DNA of 64,000 nt from CAZEAP01 sp964510315 (GCA_964510315.1 CAZEAP010000021.1:9339-73338), one strand, 5' to 3'; numbered from the stretch's first letter, positions 51,303-60,601 are shown. Numbers and translations: made by a program. The notes: a model not told the origin generated them from the sequence alone.

Positions 51303-52367
51303 ATGCCCGGAAGGCTTATCCTTTGCCTGACGCTTCTGTTCGTCCTGATGCTGCCGGCCTGTGATCGGCGGGAAGAAGCCCCCGCCCGGGCCGGAGCAGA
51401 ATCTCCTGCTCGACTGAAGGTCAGCACGCTGGCATTCCTGTCTTTCGGGCCCCTCTTCATCGCGGAGGAGGAGGGGTACTTTGCCGAGCAGGGCCTGCAG
51501 GTCGAGTTCGTCGACCTGCGCCGCACGCAGTACGGTACGGCGGCACTGGCAGCCGGTCAGTTGGATGTGCTTGCCGGAGGCATGACTGCGGGGGTGCTCA
51601 ACAGCATTGCACGGGGCGCCGACGTGCGATTTGTGGCCGATCGGTGCCACGTCGGTCGCCCGGGGCAGCAGTGCACGTGGTTCGGCGTGCTGGCACGTCC
51701 GGAGATCCTTGAAGGCAACGTTCTCCGACCCAACACGGGTGAGCTGCAGGTGGCCACCCCGATCAACGTAATACAGGGGCTTATGCTCGATCGGCTCGTG
51801 GCAGACGCCGGGTTGCCCCGGGAGAGCGTCACTGTGCGGTTCGTTCAGTATCCTGCGCTGCCGGAGGCCGTGGCCTCGGGGGCCACCGACGTGGCCATTG
51901 TCGGGGAACCGTGGCTGACACGGATTCTGGACACCGGACGCGCGAAGCTGTGGGCGGCCGGGGAGGACCTCATCCCGGAAGCTCAGATTGGCGCTATCGC
52001 GTTCGGGCCCAGGTTGCTGAACCGGGACCGCGACCTCGGACGCCGCTTTATGGTCGCCAACCTGAAGGGGGTGCGGCAGTACAACCGGGGCAAAACCGAA
52101 CGCAACCTGAACATACTGGGCCGGCGGACGGGCCTGGAACGCGACCTGCTCGAGCGGCTGTGCTGGCCCAACCTGCGCGACGACGGGATGCTGAACCTGG
52201 AGAGCGTGATGCAGTTCCAGACCTGGGCCAACAAGCGCGGTCTCCTGGAGCGGCGCCTGGAGCCGGAGGAGTTCTGGGACCCCGCCTTTGTCGAATACGC
52301 GGGCCGAAGGCTCCCCGCCCCCGGCCCCACCGCACCGCAGACCACGCAGGGGGGAGCGGGCAGGTGA
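51303..52367 (+). CDS. ABC transporter substrate-binding lipoprotein, NMT1/SsuA type, copy 1
   Basis: 354 residues with a lipoprotein signal (LFVLMLPAC, lipid on C20). The mature part is the two-lobed NMT1/THI5/SsuA fold: PLFIAEEEGYFAEQGLQVEF, GQLDVLAGGMTAGVLNSIAR and GATDVAIVGEPWLTRIL. Homologues bind sulfonates, taurine, pyrimidines or other small organic anions at the outer face of the membrane. GGAG lies about eight bases before the ATG. The last 4 bases overlap the start of the second ligase (GTGA), so the two are made together. Confidence 0.85.
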   Translation: MPGRLILCLTLLFVLMLPACDRREEAPARAGAESPARLKVSTLAFLSFGPLFIAEEEGYFAEQGLQVEFVDLRRTQYGTAALAAGQLDVLAGGMTAGVLNSIARGADVRFVADRCHVGRPGQQCTWFGVLARPEILEGNVLRPNTGELQVATPINVIQGLMLDRLVADAGLPRESVTVRFVQYPALPEAVASGATDVAIVGEPWLTRILDTGRAKLWAAGEDLIPEAQIGAIAFGPRLLNRDRDLGRRFMVANLKGVRQYNRGKTERNLNILGRRTGLERDLLERLCWPNLRDDGMLNLESVMQFQTWANKRGLLERRLEPEEFWDPAFVEYAGRRLPAPGPTAPQTTQGGAGR

Positions 52368-53968
52368 GTCTGCTGGGTGACGCCAGGATGTACGCGCGGT
52401 TCGCACTGGGCCTGCCACGTTTTCTGGGCCGCAGGATGTCGCCCGCCGAGGCCCGTGCTATCATCGCCAGGCGGCTTGCTTCCCGCCCCGAGCGATTCCT
52501 TCGTATCGTCGCGAAGGGCATATTTCAAAACCCGCGCAGCCCTTACCGGCCGCTGATGGAGCTTGCCGACTGCAGCTTGAGCGGTATAGAGAGCATGGTG
52601 CGGCGTCATGGGGTCGAGCACACGCTGAGGGAACTCTTTGAAGCAGGCGTCTACGTCACCTTCGAGGAGCTGAAGGGACGCCGCCCCATTGTCCGTGACG
52701 GCCACGAGTTCCCCGTCAGTGCAGCCGATTTCGACAACCCTTATCTTCGCCACTACTACGTGGGACGGAGCAGCGGCTCGACCGGAGCGGGCACCCGCGC
52801 GCCGCTCGACCTGGGGCAGGTTTTCGGCGCCCTGCCTGGGCGGCTTCTGGCGCGGCGGGCATACGGCGTGCTCAACGCCCCGACGGCCCTGTGGCGAGGC
52901 ATTCTGCCGGGAGTTACGGGGCTTCTGGGCGTTTTGCGTGGGCCGGTTATGGGGAATCCGCCGCGCCGATGGTTCACGCCCATCGACAGTGAGGACATCG
53001 GTTCGCCCCTCAAGCACAGGATGGCCACGCAGTACATCCTGACGGTGGGGCGGTTGTGTGGCGTGCACATGCCGAGTCCGGAAATGCTTACTCTGGACCG
53101 CCCCGACGCGCTGCTGCAGTGGTCGCAGGAGATGGTCGGCCGACACGGCAAATGCCTGATCCGTACTTACCCGAGCCTCGCCCTGCGAGTTTGTGTGGCG
53201 GCGGAACGCACCGGCACGGAGATGAGCGGCGTCACCTTCATGGGCGGCGGTGAACCGCCAACGAAGGCCAAAGTAGGCCGCATCCGCCGAACCGGCGCCC
53301 GATGGTTCCCCACCTTTGCCTCCACTGAGACGGGCACGATGGGAATGGGCTGCGCCGCCCCGCTCAGCGGCAACGACATCCACCTGGCAACAGACTGTGT
53401 TGCGCTCATCCAGAGGTCCGTCATCCCCCCGGGCTGGAGCAGGGCCGTGCCGGCTTTCTTCCTCACGACGCTGCTGCCCGACGCCCCGAAGCTCCTGCTC
53501 AACGCCGGACTGGACGACTACGGGTTGATGGAACAACGCTCCTGCGGGTGCCCGCTTGGGGAGATCGGCTATGGGACCCATCTGCGGAAAATCCGCAGCT
53601 ACAGCAAGCTCACCGGCGAGGGAGTGACCCTGATGAAGACGGACCTGGTTCGCATCATCGAGGAAGAACTGCCGGGCCGCTTCGGAGGGAGCGCACTGGA
53701 CTACCAGCTTCTGGAGGACGAAGCTGGCGACGGGCTGACCCGGTTGAGCCTGCTGGTCCACCCCGCCGTCGACGTTCCCGATCAGAACGCGCTGGTGGAT
53801 TTCGTTCTGCGAAGACTCCGGGAAGAAGGGCTGACAGCGGCATTCGCAGCTGCATTCTGGGAGCAGGGCCGTTCGCTCCGGGTTGTCCGGCGTCGACCCG
53901 TCACCGGACCGACCGGAAAGCTGCTGCCACTGCATGTTCCCCGGAAGAATGACGAAGCTCTCACGTAG
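52364..53968 (+). CDS. Adenylate-forming (ANL/PaaK-CapK-like) enzyme, copy 2
   Basis: 534 residues from GTG 52364, coupled to the binding protein before it. Collinear with copy 1 throughout: RPYLMELADC-like region (SPYRPLMELADCSLSG), EAGVYVTFEELKGRRPIVR, P-loop SSGSTG (136-141), FPTFASTETGTMGMGC, EQRSCGCPLGEIGY and IRSYSKLTGEGVTLMKTDLV. Both keep the P-loop and the TE/SE pair, so both are probably active. Differences near the active region (GMSEAGF against ASTETGT) suggest different substrates. Copies 1 and 2 arose by duplication together with the adjoining binding protein. Confidence 0.75.
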   Translation: MSLLGDARMYARFALGLPRFLGRRMSPAEARAIIARRLASRPERFLRIVAKGIFQNPRSPYRPLMELADCSLSGIESMVRRHGVEHTLRELFEAGVYVTFEELKGRRPIVRDGHEFPVSAADFDNPYLRHYYVGRSSGSTGAGTRAPLDLGQVFGALPGRLLARRAYGVLNAPTALWRGILPGVTGLLGVLRGPVMGNPPRRWFTPIDSEDIGSPLKHRMATQYILTVGRLCGVHMPSPEMLTLDRPDALLQWSQEMVGRHGKCLIRTYPSLALRVCVAAERTGTEMSGVTFMGGGEPPTKAKVGRIRRTGARWFPTFASTETGTMGMGCAAPLSGNDIHLATDCVALIQRSVIPPGWSRAVPAFFLTTLLPDAPKLLLNAGLDDYGLMEQRSCGCPLGEIGYGTHLRKIRSYSKLTGEGVTLMKTDLVRIIEEELPGRFGGSALDYQLLEDEAGDGLTRLSLLVHPAVDVPDQNALVDFVLRRLREEGLTAAFAAAFWEQGRSLRVVRRRPVTGPTGKLLPLHVPRKNDEALT

Positions 53969-53978
53969 GGAGGAACCC

Positions 53979-55004
53979 TTGGCAAAGCATCCCCAAGCCG
54001 CATCTCGCGGAATTCTGGCAGCGGCCCTCCTGTTGTCCGCCTTGCTCCCGGGGTGCGGACGGGCGGAACAGCCGCTGCGCGTCACCTATCAGCCTCATCT
54101 GTCCTTTGCGCCCCTCATGATTGCCCGCCGGGAAGGCTACTTCCGGGAGGCCGGGCTCCAGGTCGAGTACGTGTCGCTCAAACGCTCGGCCCATGGGATC
54201 GCTGCGCTGGTGAAGGGGGATCTGGACGTGGTGTCGGGGTTCTTGAGCGTCGGCCTGCTGAACGCTATCGGCGAGAACGGCGGCATTAAGATCGTCGCCT
54301 GCAAGGGCTACGCCGCACCCGGACGTCGCTCCTACAATTCCATGGTTGGCCGCAGGGGCATCGGCCCCCTCTCGGAACTGACGGCCGAGAAACTGCGGGG
54401 GTGCCGCGTTCTGACGGGAAGGGACACTTTCCAGGCGCTCCTGACGGAACGCTTTCTGGGCCGATGGGGCCTGAGGATGGATGACGTCAGGGCGTTCCGG
54501 GTCCCACCCCCTGCCCAGCTCTCCGCCCTGGCGGAGGGCAACGCCGACCTGGCGGCCACGACCGAGCCCTGGGCCACCCGCATCCTGGACTCGGGCCATG
54601 GCGAATTGCTCGCGCAGGCGAGTGACGTCATGCCCGGTTTCCAGTATGGTTATGTGGCCTTTGGGCCATCGCTGCTGGAGCGGGACCGCCAGGCGGGCAG
54701 GCGCTTCATGGTGGCCTACGTCCGTGCGCTGCGCCGGCTTGAGGAGGGCAAGACGGCCGACAACCTGGAAGCCCTTGCCGCCGAGACGGGGCTTGATCGG
54801 GACTTGCTCCAAAGGGTCGGATGGTCCTGTTGCCATCTGAACGGCCACATTAACGTTGAAAGTGTGGTGGAGTTCCAGGACTGGGCCGTCCAACGGAACC
54901 TCCTGGAGCGACGGCTGCGGCCGCGGGAGTTCTGGGAGCCCGCTTTCGCCCGGTACGCGGACGACCGGTTACGCAATCGTGGAAGTTTCGCCGGAGGCCG
55001 CTGA
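53979..55004 (+). CDS. ABC transporter substrate-binding lipoprotein, NMT1/SsuA type, copy 2
   Basis: 341 residues from TTG 53979, preceded by GGGAGGA. An ATG at 53949 is in frame but would spoil the lipoprotein signal, which from TTG is textbook (AAALLLSALLPGC, C26). Paralogue of copy 1: PLMIARREGYFREAGLQVEY, EGNADLAATTEPWATRILDS, and a shared ending LLERRLRPREFWEPAF against LLERRLEPEEFWDPAF. It binds an unknown small molecule and delivers it to the ATPase/permease encoded next. Confidence 0.85.
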   Translation: MAKHPQAASRGILAAALLLSALLPGCGRAEQPLRVTYQPHLSFAPLMIARREGYFREAGLQVEYVSLKRSAHGIAALVKGDLDVVSGFLSVGLLNAIGENGGIKIVACKGYAAPGRRSYNSMVGRRGIGPLSELTAEKLRGCRVLTGRDTFQALLTERFLGRWGLRMDDVRAFRVPPPAQLSALAEGNADLAATTEPWATRILDSGHGELLAQASDVMPGFQYGYVAFGPSLLERDRQAGRRFMVAYVRALRRLEEGKTADNLEALAAETGLDRDLLQRVGWSCCHLNGHINVESVVEFQDWAVQRNLLERRLRPREFWEPAFARYADDRLRNRGSFAGGR

Positions 55005-55777
55005 TGAAGCTGGAGTGCCTTAATCTGCGCAAGTCCTTCCCGTCTCGCAATGGCCCCATACTGGCGCTGAAGGACGTCAGCTTCACTGCCGAGAGCGAAG
55101 AGTTCCTCTGCATAGTCGGCCCCAGCGGCTGCGGCAAAACAACCTTGCTGAAGGTCATCGCCGGTCTGCTGGCACCCTCGGGCGGCTCGGTTACCTGCGC
55201 CGGAGCCTTCGACGGCGGCCTGCGCACGGCCCTGGTGTTTCAGGAGCACGGGCTTTTCCCCTGGATGACCCTGCTGGGAAACGTAGCCTTCGGTCTGGAG
55301 ATGCAGGGAATCGCCCGATCCGAGCGTCGCTCGCGCGCCCACGAGTTCCTCGCAAAAGTGGGGCTGGCACCGTTCGCCCAGAATTACCCACGTGAACTGT
55401 CCGTGGGCATGCGCCAGCGCGCCAACATCGCCCGCGCCTTCCTGGCCGACCCCCAGATACTGCTGATGGACGAGCCACTTGGCTCCCTGGATGCTCAGAC
55501 GAAGGTGGTCCTCCAGGAGGAGCTGCTCAGGATCTGGAAGCAGAATCGGAAGCTGGTGGTGTACGTCACGCACGACATACGGGAAGCCGTGCTGTTGGGA
55601 GACCGCGTGCTGGTGATGAGCGGCCATCCGGGACGCATCCGCGAGCAGATCGACGTGCCCCTGGGACGGCCGCGAAACCTGCAGGAACCCTCCGAACCGG
55701 CTGTCAACACGATCGTGCGGCACATCTGGGAGATGCTGCGCGAGGAGGTGCACAGCGCACTGTGGATGAGAAGATGA
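55004..55777 (+). CDS. ABC transporter ATP-binding protein, SsuB/TauB type
   Basis: 257 residues. Walker A GPSGCGKT (39-46), Q-loop VFQEHGLFPW, signature LSVGMRQRANIARAF (the MRQR variant is typical of nitrate/sulfonate/taurine importers), Walker B ILLMDEPLGSLD and switch VTHDIREAV. The start overlaps the binding-protein stop by one base and its stop overlaps the permease start by four. It powers import with the permease. One ATPase apparently serves both binding proteins. Confidence 0.93.
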   Translation: MKLECLNLRKSFPSRNGPILALKDVSFTAESEEFLCIVGPSGCGKTTLLKVIAGLLAPSGGSVTCAGAFDGGLRTALVFQEHGLFPWMTLLGNVAFGLEMQGIARSERRSRAHEFLAKVGLAPFAQNYPRELSVGMRQRANIARAFLADPQILLMDEPLGSLDAQTKVVLQEELLRIWKQNRKLVVYVTHDIREAVLLGDRVLVMSGHPGRIREQIDVPLGRPRNLQEPSEPAVNTIVRHIWEMLREEVHSALWMRR

Positions 55778-56556
55778 AACGGACAGACAACGGGCACGGG
55801 CGGCGCCGGTGGTTGCCGGCGGCGGCCATCGCGATCGGACTGCTGCTGGTCTGGGAAGGGCTGGTGGCGGCCGGACTCGTGCAGCCCCTGTTTTTTCCCG
55901 CCCCCTCCGCCGTCGCGGCGACCATTGTGAGGCTCATCGGCAACGGCGAACTGGCCGGCCACGTCGGGATCACGCTCGGCAGGCTGTTTGGCGGGCTGTT
56001 TCTCGGCGCCACCCCGGCCCTTCTGCTGGGGCTGCTGATGGGCTGGTCTCCTCGGCTGCGCGGGGTCGTTGATCCGTTCGTCGCCGCCTTTCATCCGGTG
56101 CCGAAAACGGCGCTGCTCCCCTTGTTCATGGTAATACTGGGATTGGGGGAAGCGCCGAAGATAGTGGTGGTCGCTCTGGCTGCTTTCTTTCCCATGCTGA
56201 TCAACGCCATGGCGGGTGTGCGCCAGATAAGCCCTATCCACTTCGAGGTGGCCGAGAATTACGAGGCCGGGCCGCTCAAAGTGCTTATCCGGGTTGTGCT
56301 GCCCGGCAGCCTGCCCCTTGTGCTCGCCGGCCTCCGCCTGGCGTTCAACACCGCGCTGGTAGTGGTGATCGCGGTCGAGTTGCTGGCGGCGCAACGCGGC
56401 CTGGGCGCGATGATCTGGTCGGCATGGGAGACCATGCGAACCGAGGAGCTTTACGCGGCCGTCGCCGTCACCGCAGTCATCGGGATTGCCGCCGGCGCGC
56501 TGCTCAGACGTTCCACCACGCGGCTGGTGCCCTGGCAGACGGAGCGGCAGATTTGA
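55774..56556 (+). CDS. ABC transporter permease, SsuC/TauC type
   Basis: 260 residues from ATG 55774 (ATGA overlap). About six hydrophobic segments (AIAIGLLLVWEGLVAAG, LGRLFGGLFLGATPALLLG and others) and the EAA-like cytoplasmic loop (ENYEAGPLKVLIRVVLPGSL) that docks on the ATPase. The words FFPAPSAVAATI and GLGAMIWSAWETMRTEELYA are typical of the family. Inner-membrane importer subunit. Confidence 0.92.
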   Translation: MKRTDNGHGRRRWLPAAAIAIGLLLVWEGLVAAGLVQPLFFPAPSAVAATIVRLIGNGELAGHVGITLGRLFGGLFLGATPALLLGLLMGWSPRLRGVVDPFVAAFHPVPKTALLPLFMVILGLGEAPKIVVVALAAFFPMLINAMAGVRQISPIHFEVAENYEAGPLKVLIRVVLPGSLPLVLAGLRLAFNTALVVVIAVELLAAQRGLGAMIWSAWETMRTEELYAAVAVTAVIGIAAGALLRRSTTRLVPWQTERQI

Positions 56557-56632
56557 GGGCGCCTCGACGCGCTCCGGACAGGGGCCGAAGGCTGATGCCC
56601 CCGGCGGCCGCATCGTCCAGCGGAGGCGAAAG

Positions 56633-57688
56633 ATGCGCGTGCTGATCGATCTGCTGCACCCGGCCCACGTTCACTTCTTCCGGAACGTGGTGCGGCGCCT
56701 CCGCTCCGATGGCCACCGTGTGCTGCTGACCGGCCGAAGGAAAGACGTTCTGGTGGAGCTGGCGGCCCGATACGGGCTGCGTCCGGTGGTCTTCGGCACT
56801 TCCCGACCCGGCCTCCTTGCCTTGGGCGCCGAGCTGATCTACCGGGACTGGCGCCTGCTGGGCATCGCGAGAAGTTTCCGCCCCGATTGCATGATGGGGG
56901 TGGCCGGCACCTGCGTCAGCGGCGTCGGACGACTGCTGGGCATACCCACCTACGTGTTCTACGACACGGAGCACGCCTTCCTGTCGAACCTTCTGGCGTA
57001 TCCGCCGGCGACCTGCCTTTACGTGCCGCGGTCCTACCGACGGCCGATACGCTGGCGGCACCGTCGCTACGCGGGCAATCACGAACTGGCTTACCTCCAT
57101 CCGCGCTATTTCACGCCCGACGCCTCTGTGGCGGCGGCGGCCGGCTTCCCCCCGGAAGAGCCCTACACCATCGTGCGGTTCGTAGCCTGGCAGGCGGCCC
57201 ACGACGTCGGAGCAGAGGGATTGTCGACGGAGGCGAAGCGGCGAGCCGTCCGTCGATTCGGCGAACTCGGACGGTTGGGCATCTCCTCCGAGGGGCCGCT
57301 GCCCCCGGACCTGGAGAAGTTCCGGCTCCGGGTGGAACCGGACCAACTGCATCACCTGCTCGCCTACGCCTCCCTGGTCTTCGGCGAGAGCAGCACCGTC
57401 TGTGCGGAGGCCGCGGTTCTGGGCACCCCGGCAGTTTATCTGGACGACGAGGGGCGGGGATACATCGACGAACTGCGAAGATATGGCCTGGTCTTCGACT
57501 TCCCCCTCCTGCAGGCCGAGCGCGCGCTGGAGAAGGCCACGGAAATCCTGCGGAACTCCGAGCGGGACCGCTGGCGGAGCAAGGCACGCCGGTTGGCGCA
57601 CGACAAGATAGACGTCACGCAGATGGTCTATCGGGTGGCCACCGAGAGGCCCTTTGTCGGCGTCGCCCACTCTCCGATGGGTGGCTGA
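56633..57688 (+). CDS. DUF354 family protein (glycosyltransferase-like)
   Basis: 351 residues from ATG 56633, with GGAGG six bases upstream. Begins MRVLIDLLHPAHVHFFRNVV, the DUF354 signature, with GIPTYVFYDTEHAF and, near the end, YASLVFGESSTVCAEAAVLG plus GTPAVYLDDEGRGYIDEL. The fold is GT-B-like, similar to UDP-GlcNAc 2-epimerases and other glycosyltransferases. It is common in surface-polysaccharide and archaeal glycan loci; the reaction is not established. It is the last gene of the transporter/ligase operon, 76 bases after the permease, and converges on the AsnB-like gene. Confidence 0.85.
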   Translation: MRVLIDLLHPAHVHFFRNVVRRLRSDGHRVLLTGRRKDVLVELAARYGLRPVVFGTSRPGLLALGAELIYRDWRLLGIARSFRPDCMMGVAGTCVSGVGRLLGIPTYVFYDTEHAFLSNLLAYPPATCLYVPRSYRRPIRWRHRRYAGNHELAYLHPRYFTPDASVAAAAGFPPEEPYTIVRFVAWQAAHDVGAEGLSTEAKRRAVRRFGELGRLGISSEGPLPPDLEKFRLRVEPDQLHHLLAYASLVFGESSTVCAEAAVLGTPAVYLDDEGRGYIDELRRYGLVFDFPLLQAERALEKATEILRNSERDRWRSKARRLAHDKIDVTQMVYRVATERPFVGVAHSPMGG

Positions 57689-57721
57689 GTTCCCTTTTGC
57701 GCGGGGCCCAGGCGCGGCCGG

Positions 57722-59593
57722 CTACTCGACTTCAGAAGGACCGTTCCCTCGGAACCAGGTGCCGAAGGTGACCAAGCAGTGCAGGAAGGGGAAGTGGTAG
57801 CGGCGCCCGGAGAGGTGCTCCTCCACGACGCGCCGGAGCTGCGTCCTACGGAAGAGGTCCGGGGGGAAGGCCCCCTCGTCAGAGGTCAGCTCCTCCAGCA
57901 GCCGCCGGAACGCCGGTTTGCGGAGCTGCTGGGAGCGGTCGGGCCAACCCTCCTCGCGCCACGTGGGCGGCAGAAGGCCCAGTTTCCGCAGGAGGGCAAC
58001 CCGCAGGCCGTCGCCCAGCACCGCAGCCCACGCCGGCACGGCCGGGACGTCCGGCCTCAGGCCGGTTCGGGCTTCGGGCAGGGCGTACAGGCGGCCGTCC
58101 AGAAGCCGCAGAGCGGCCCGGAGCGCCCTCCCGCGCCTCCGGTAGCAAACGGGCATCCTGAGGGCCAGTTCCAGCAGGTCCTTGTCGTGGCCCAGGGCCG
58201 CCGGCTCGACAACCGTCCTCACGTTGGCGGCACAGAAAGCCGTCCTCCCGTAAGCGGCCAGCCCCGCGACGTGCTCGGCAACGTGGTAGGGGTTGTCGGT
58301 GTCCGCATCCTCCGCCAACTCCTGCACCCCCGCGCGAAGCGCCTCCTGAAAGCGCGACCGCCAGGGCTCCCGCAGGACCTCCCACGGACTGGAGAAGTGC
58401 ATGCTCTTAAGGCCGTGACGTATGATCTGCTCCCCGGCCCTCCCTGCCTCCAGCCGAAGGTCAATCGGCAGGGGAACCCGGATGCCGCGCACCGGCCACC
58501 TGCCCCTCCAGTAGTAACCCTTGAACAGGGGGTCCATGGCGTCCTCGTGGAGCAGAACGTCGCACCGCCGCGCAGCCGGGGCGAGCAGTCCGGCGAAGTG
58601 GCAGTGATCGTAGCGTTCCATTCCCCCGGCCAACTCCACGGCGAGCGGCAGCGTCTCAAAGTAGTAGTCCACCGGACGGCGGATGAACTGATGCCGCCAC
58701 CCGCGGACCTCGGCGACCCGGCGAGCGATCTTCACCTCCCGGCAGTTCCCCCCGGCCACGGTGTAGGCGCTGTGGCGGTCCTCCATGGCGGCCAGGGCGG
58801 TCCGGGAGTCCAGCCCTCCGCTCAGGAGCAATCCCACCCGGCCGGGTGTGCTCTCCAGCCGACGGGCGGCCCGCCGCAGACCGGCTGCCAGTCTCCCGGC
58901 CCATTCGCGGAGATCACCGGCCTTCTCCTCTTTGTCGTAGCGCATGCGCCAGTAGCGGCGGAGTTCCGCCCGGCCATCGGAGAACTCCAGCACGCCGGCC
59001 GGCTCGACCGCGCGCACCTCCCGGAGGAACGTCTCGGCGCCCAGGCAATGCCCCAAGGTCAGGAACTGCGTCAACGCCCTGAAGTTGAGCGTCCGGCCGC
59101 TCAGCTCCGGGCAGGCAAGCAGTGCGTTGAACCGCGTCCCGAAGAGCAGCGAACCCCCGCAGAGCGCCCAGTACATCGGACGGGTCCCCAGCCTGTCGGT
59201 CACCAGGAGGACGCGCCCCTCCGCCGGCCGGTAGAGCAGGATATTGTAGGAACCGCTGAGTTCCCGGAACGCGGCCTCGCCCCGAAGCTGGTATCGCGAC
59301 AGGACGGTCCGGGGTATCGAACCCCCGTCCCCGTGGCCGCTGGACGGCCGCCGCCCGGATGGGTCCGCCGAACAGACCCCGTCCAGTAGAAGCAGGAGAT
59401 CCCCGTCGTCGCTTTGGACGGGCTGCTCTCCGCCGAGGACGGCCCCGTGGTGGAAGCGAAGGCATCCCAGGCCTGCGCCCACCCGGCGGTCAACGTGCCG
59501 GCCGGCGGTTTCCCCGATGTGTTGCTCCATCCGCCGCAGGGTTCGCCGGGTTCTCTCTTCGTCCGCGCCCGCTATGCCCAGCAGTTCGGCCAC
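57722..59593 (-). CDS. Asparagine-synthetase-like protein lacking the glutaminase Cys
   Basis: 623 residues from GTG 59593, with GGGAGG upstream. The C-terminal synthetase domain has its PP-loop SGGLDSR (258-264) and later EPAALGHDKDLLELALRMPV and RGRALRAALRL, as in class II Asn synthetases and lasso-peptide or capsule AsnB homologues. The N-terminal class II amidotransferase fold is present (DRLGTRPMYWALCGGSLLFG), but the protein starts MAELLGIAG, where active enzymes start MCGIAG. The nucleophile is therefore missing; it would use free ammonia or another amine, or make an amide or ring bond rather than asparagine. 3 bases follow the flippase-like gene. Confidence 0.85.
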   Translation of the reverse strand: MAELLGIAGADEERTRRTLRRMEQHIGETAGRHVDRRVGAGLGCLRFHHGAVLGGEQPVQSDDGDLLLLLDGVCSADPSGRRPSSGHGDGGSIPRTVLSRYQLRGEAAFRELSGSYNILLYRPAEGRVLLVTDRLGTRPMYWALCGGSLLFGTRFNALLACPELSGRTLNFRALTQFLTLGHCLGAETFLREVRAVEPAGVLEFSDGRAELRRYWRMRYDKEEKAGDLREWAGRLAAGLRRAARRLESTPGRVGLLLSGGLDSRTALAAMEDRHSAYTVAGGNCREVKIARRVAEVRGWRHQFIRRPVDYYFETLPLAVELAGGMERYDHCHFAGLLAPAARRCDVLLHEDAMDPLFKGYYWRGRWPVRGIRVPLPIDLRLEAGRAGEQIIRHGLKSMHFSSPWEVLREPWRSRFQEALRAGVQELAEDADTDNPYHVAEHVAGLAAYGRTAFCAANVRTVVEPAALGHDKDLLELALRMPVCYRRRGRALRAALRLLDGRLYALPEARTGLRPDVPAVPAWAAVLGDGLRVALLRKLGLLPPTWREEGWPDRSQQLRKPAFRRLLEELTSDEGAFPPDLFRRTQLRRVVEEHLSGRRYHFPFLHCLVTFGTWFRGNGPSEVE

Positions 59594-59596
59594 GGC

Positions 59597-60601
59597 CTAC
59601 CTCCCCACGTCCTCATCTTCGAGAGGCGGCACAGCCGTCTGGTTCTCGCTCACGCCCGATGAGCCCGCGTTGAGTGCGCCCGCGAACCCGCGCGCCAGGG
59701 TGCGGGAGGCGAGGGAACCCACCACCAGCAGCAGCACGAGAGCCACCGCCCGCGCCAGAACGCTGGCCACCACTCCCGCAGCGAACGTAAAGCCCAGAGC
59801 CATCGCCCCGGCCCCGGTTATGGCCTCCCGCACCACGAGCTGTCGGGGGACCACCGCCGCCACCCTCCCCAGGCTCCTCAGCAGCAGGACGGTGAGGGCT
59901 CCCAGCAGAGTTATCTCCACGCCGGTGAGCCGGAAGCAAAGCCAGAGGGACAGCCAGCCGATCCCCTTGGCCGCCAGGCTGAGAACCGCCACCCGGACCA
60001 GCAGCCACCGCCTGCCCCTCATCTCCGACCACGCCGCCGAGAAGCGGGACAGAACCTTCAGGAGCGCCCAGTTCCCCTCGTAGGCCCAGTGGAAGGGAAG
60101 GAGAAAACCGGCAAGGCATCCCGTCAACAGAATCCCGAACAGCACGGGGACGACCAGGCTGAGCCCACCCCACAGGCTCAGCGGAAGGGTCACGCCCAGC
60201 CCCAGCAGGCCGGTCAACAGGAAGCGCACGGCGTGCTTCGCCACAAGCCAGGAACCGTAGTCCCGGTAGGAGACGTCGTGGTGCTTCTTCAAGTAGTAGG
60301 CCAGCGCCCCGGTGCCCGGTTTGACCGGCAGGAGGTTCCAGTAAGCCACCGCCCATCGCAGGAGGTAGCTCCGGCCGAGGGATATCTCACCTCCCATCTC
60401 CCGCAGCCATAGCTGGAAGCTCCGGCCCCCGAGAAGCGCCAAAAGAAGGCGAAGTCCGGCCAACGCGGCAAGACCCCAGAACGGCACATCGAGAAGCACG
60501 GCGAAGCTCTCGCGACGCCACCAGGCGTAGGCCACACCGCCGCAGACCGCGACCGCCAGCAGAAGGGCGGAAACCAGCTTCTGGAACGTTGCCTTCTTCA
60601 G
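59597..60601 (-). CDS. LPG-synthase/flippase-like (UPF0104) membrane protein with apparent CTG start
   Basis: About 334 residues with eight or so hydrophobic segments (VSALLLAVAVCGGVAYAW and others), the lysylphosphatidylglycerol-synthase TM/UPF0104 type, often a lipid or glycolipid flippase in surface-polymer loci. The family-like beginning LKKATFQKLVSALLLAV starts at a CTG (60601-60599) that overlaps the stop of the ATP-grasp gene as CTGA. No ATG, GTG or TTG lies in frame nearby; the next GTG would remove most of the first membrane segment. Motif LPVKPGTGALAYYLKK is characteristic of the family. The long upstream ORF extension is not homologous. Confidence 0.75.
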   Translation of the reverse strand: MKKATFQKLVSALLLAVAVCGGVAYAWWRRESFAVLLDVPFWGLAALAGLRLLLALLGGRSFQLWLREMGGEISLGRSYLLRWAVAYWNLLPVKPGTGALAYYLKKHHDVSYRDYGSWLVAKHAVRFLLTGLLGLGVTLPLSLWGGLSLVVPVLFGILLTGCLAGFLLPFHWAYEGNWALLKVLSRFSAAWSEMRGRRWLLVRVAVLSLAAKGIGWLSLWLCFRLTGVEITLLGALTVLLLRSLGRVAAVVPRQLVVREAITGAGAMALGFTFAAGVVASVLARAVALVLLLVVGSLASRTLARGFAGALNAGSSGVSENQTAVPPLEDEDVGR

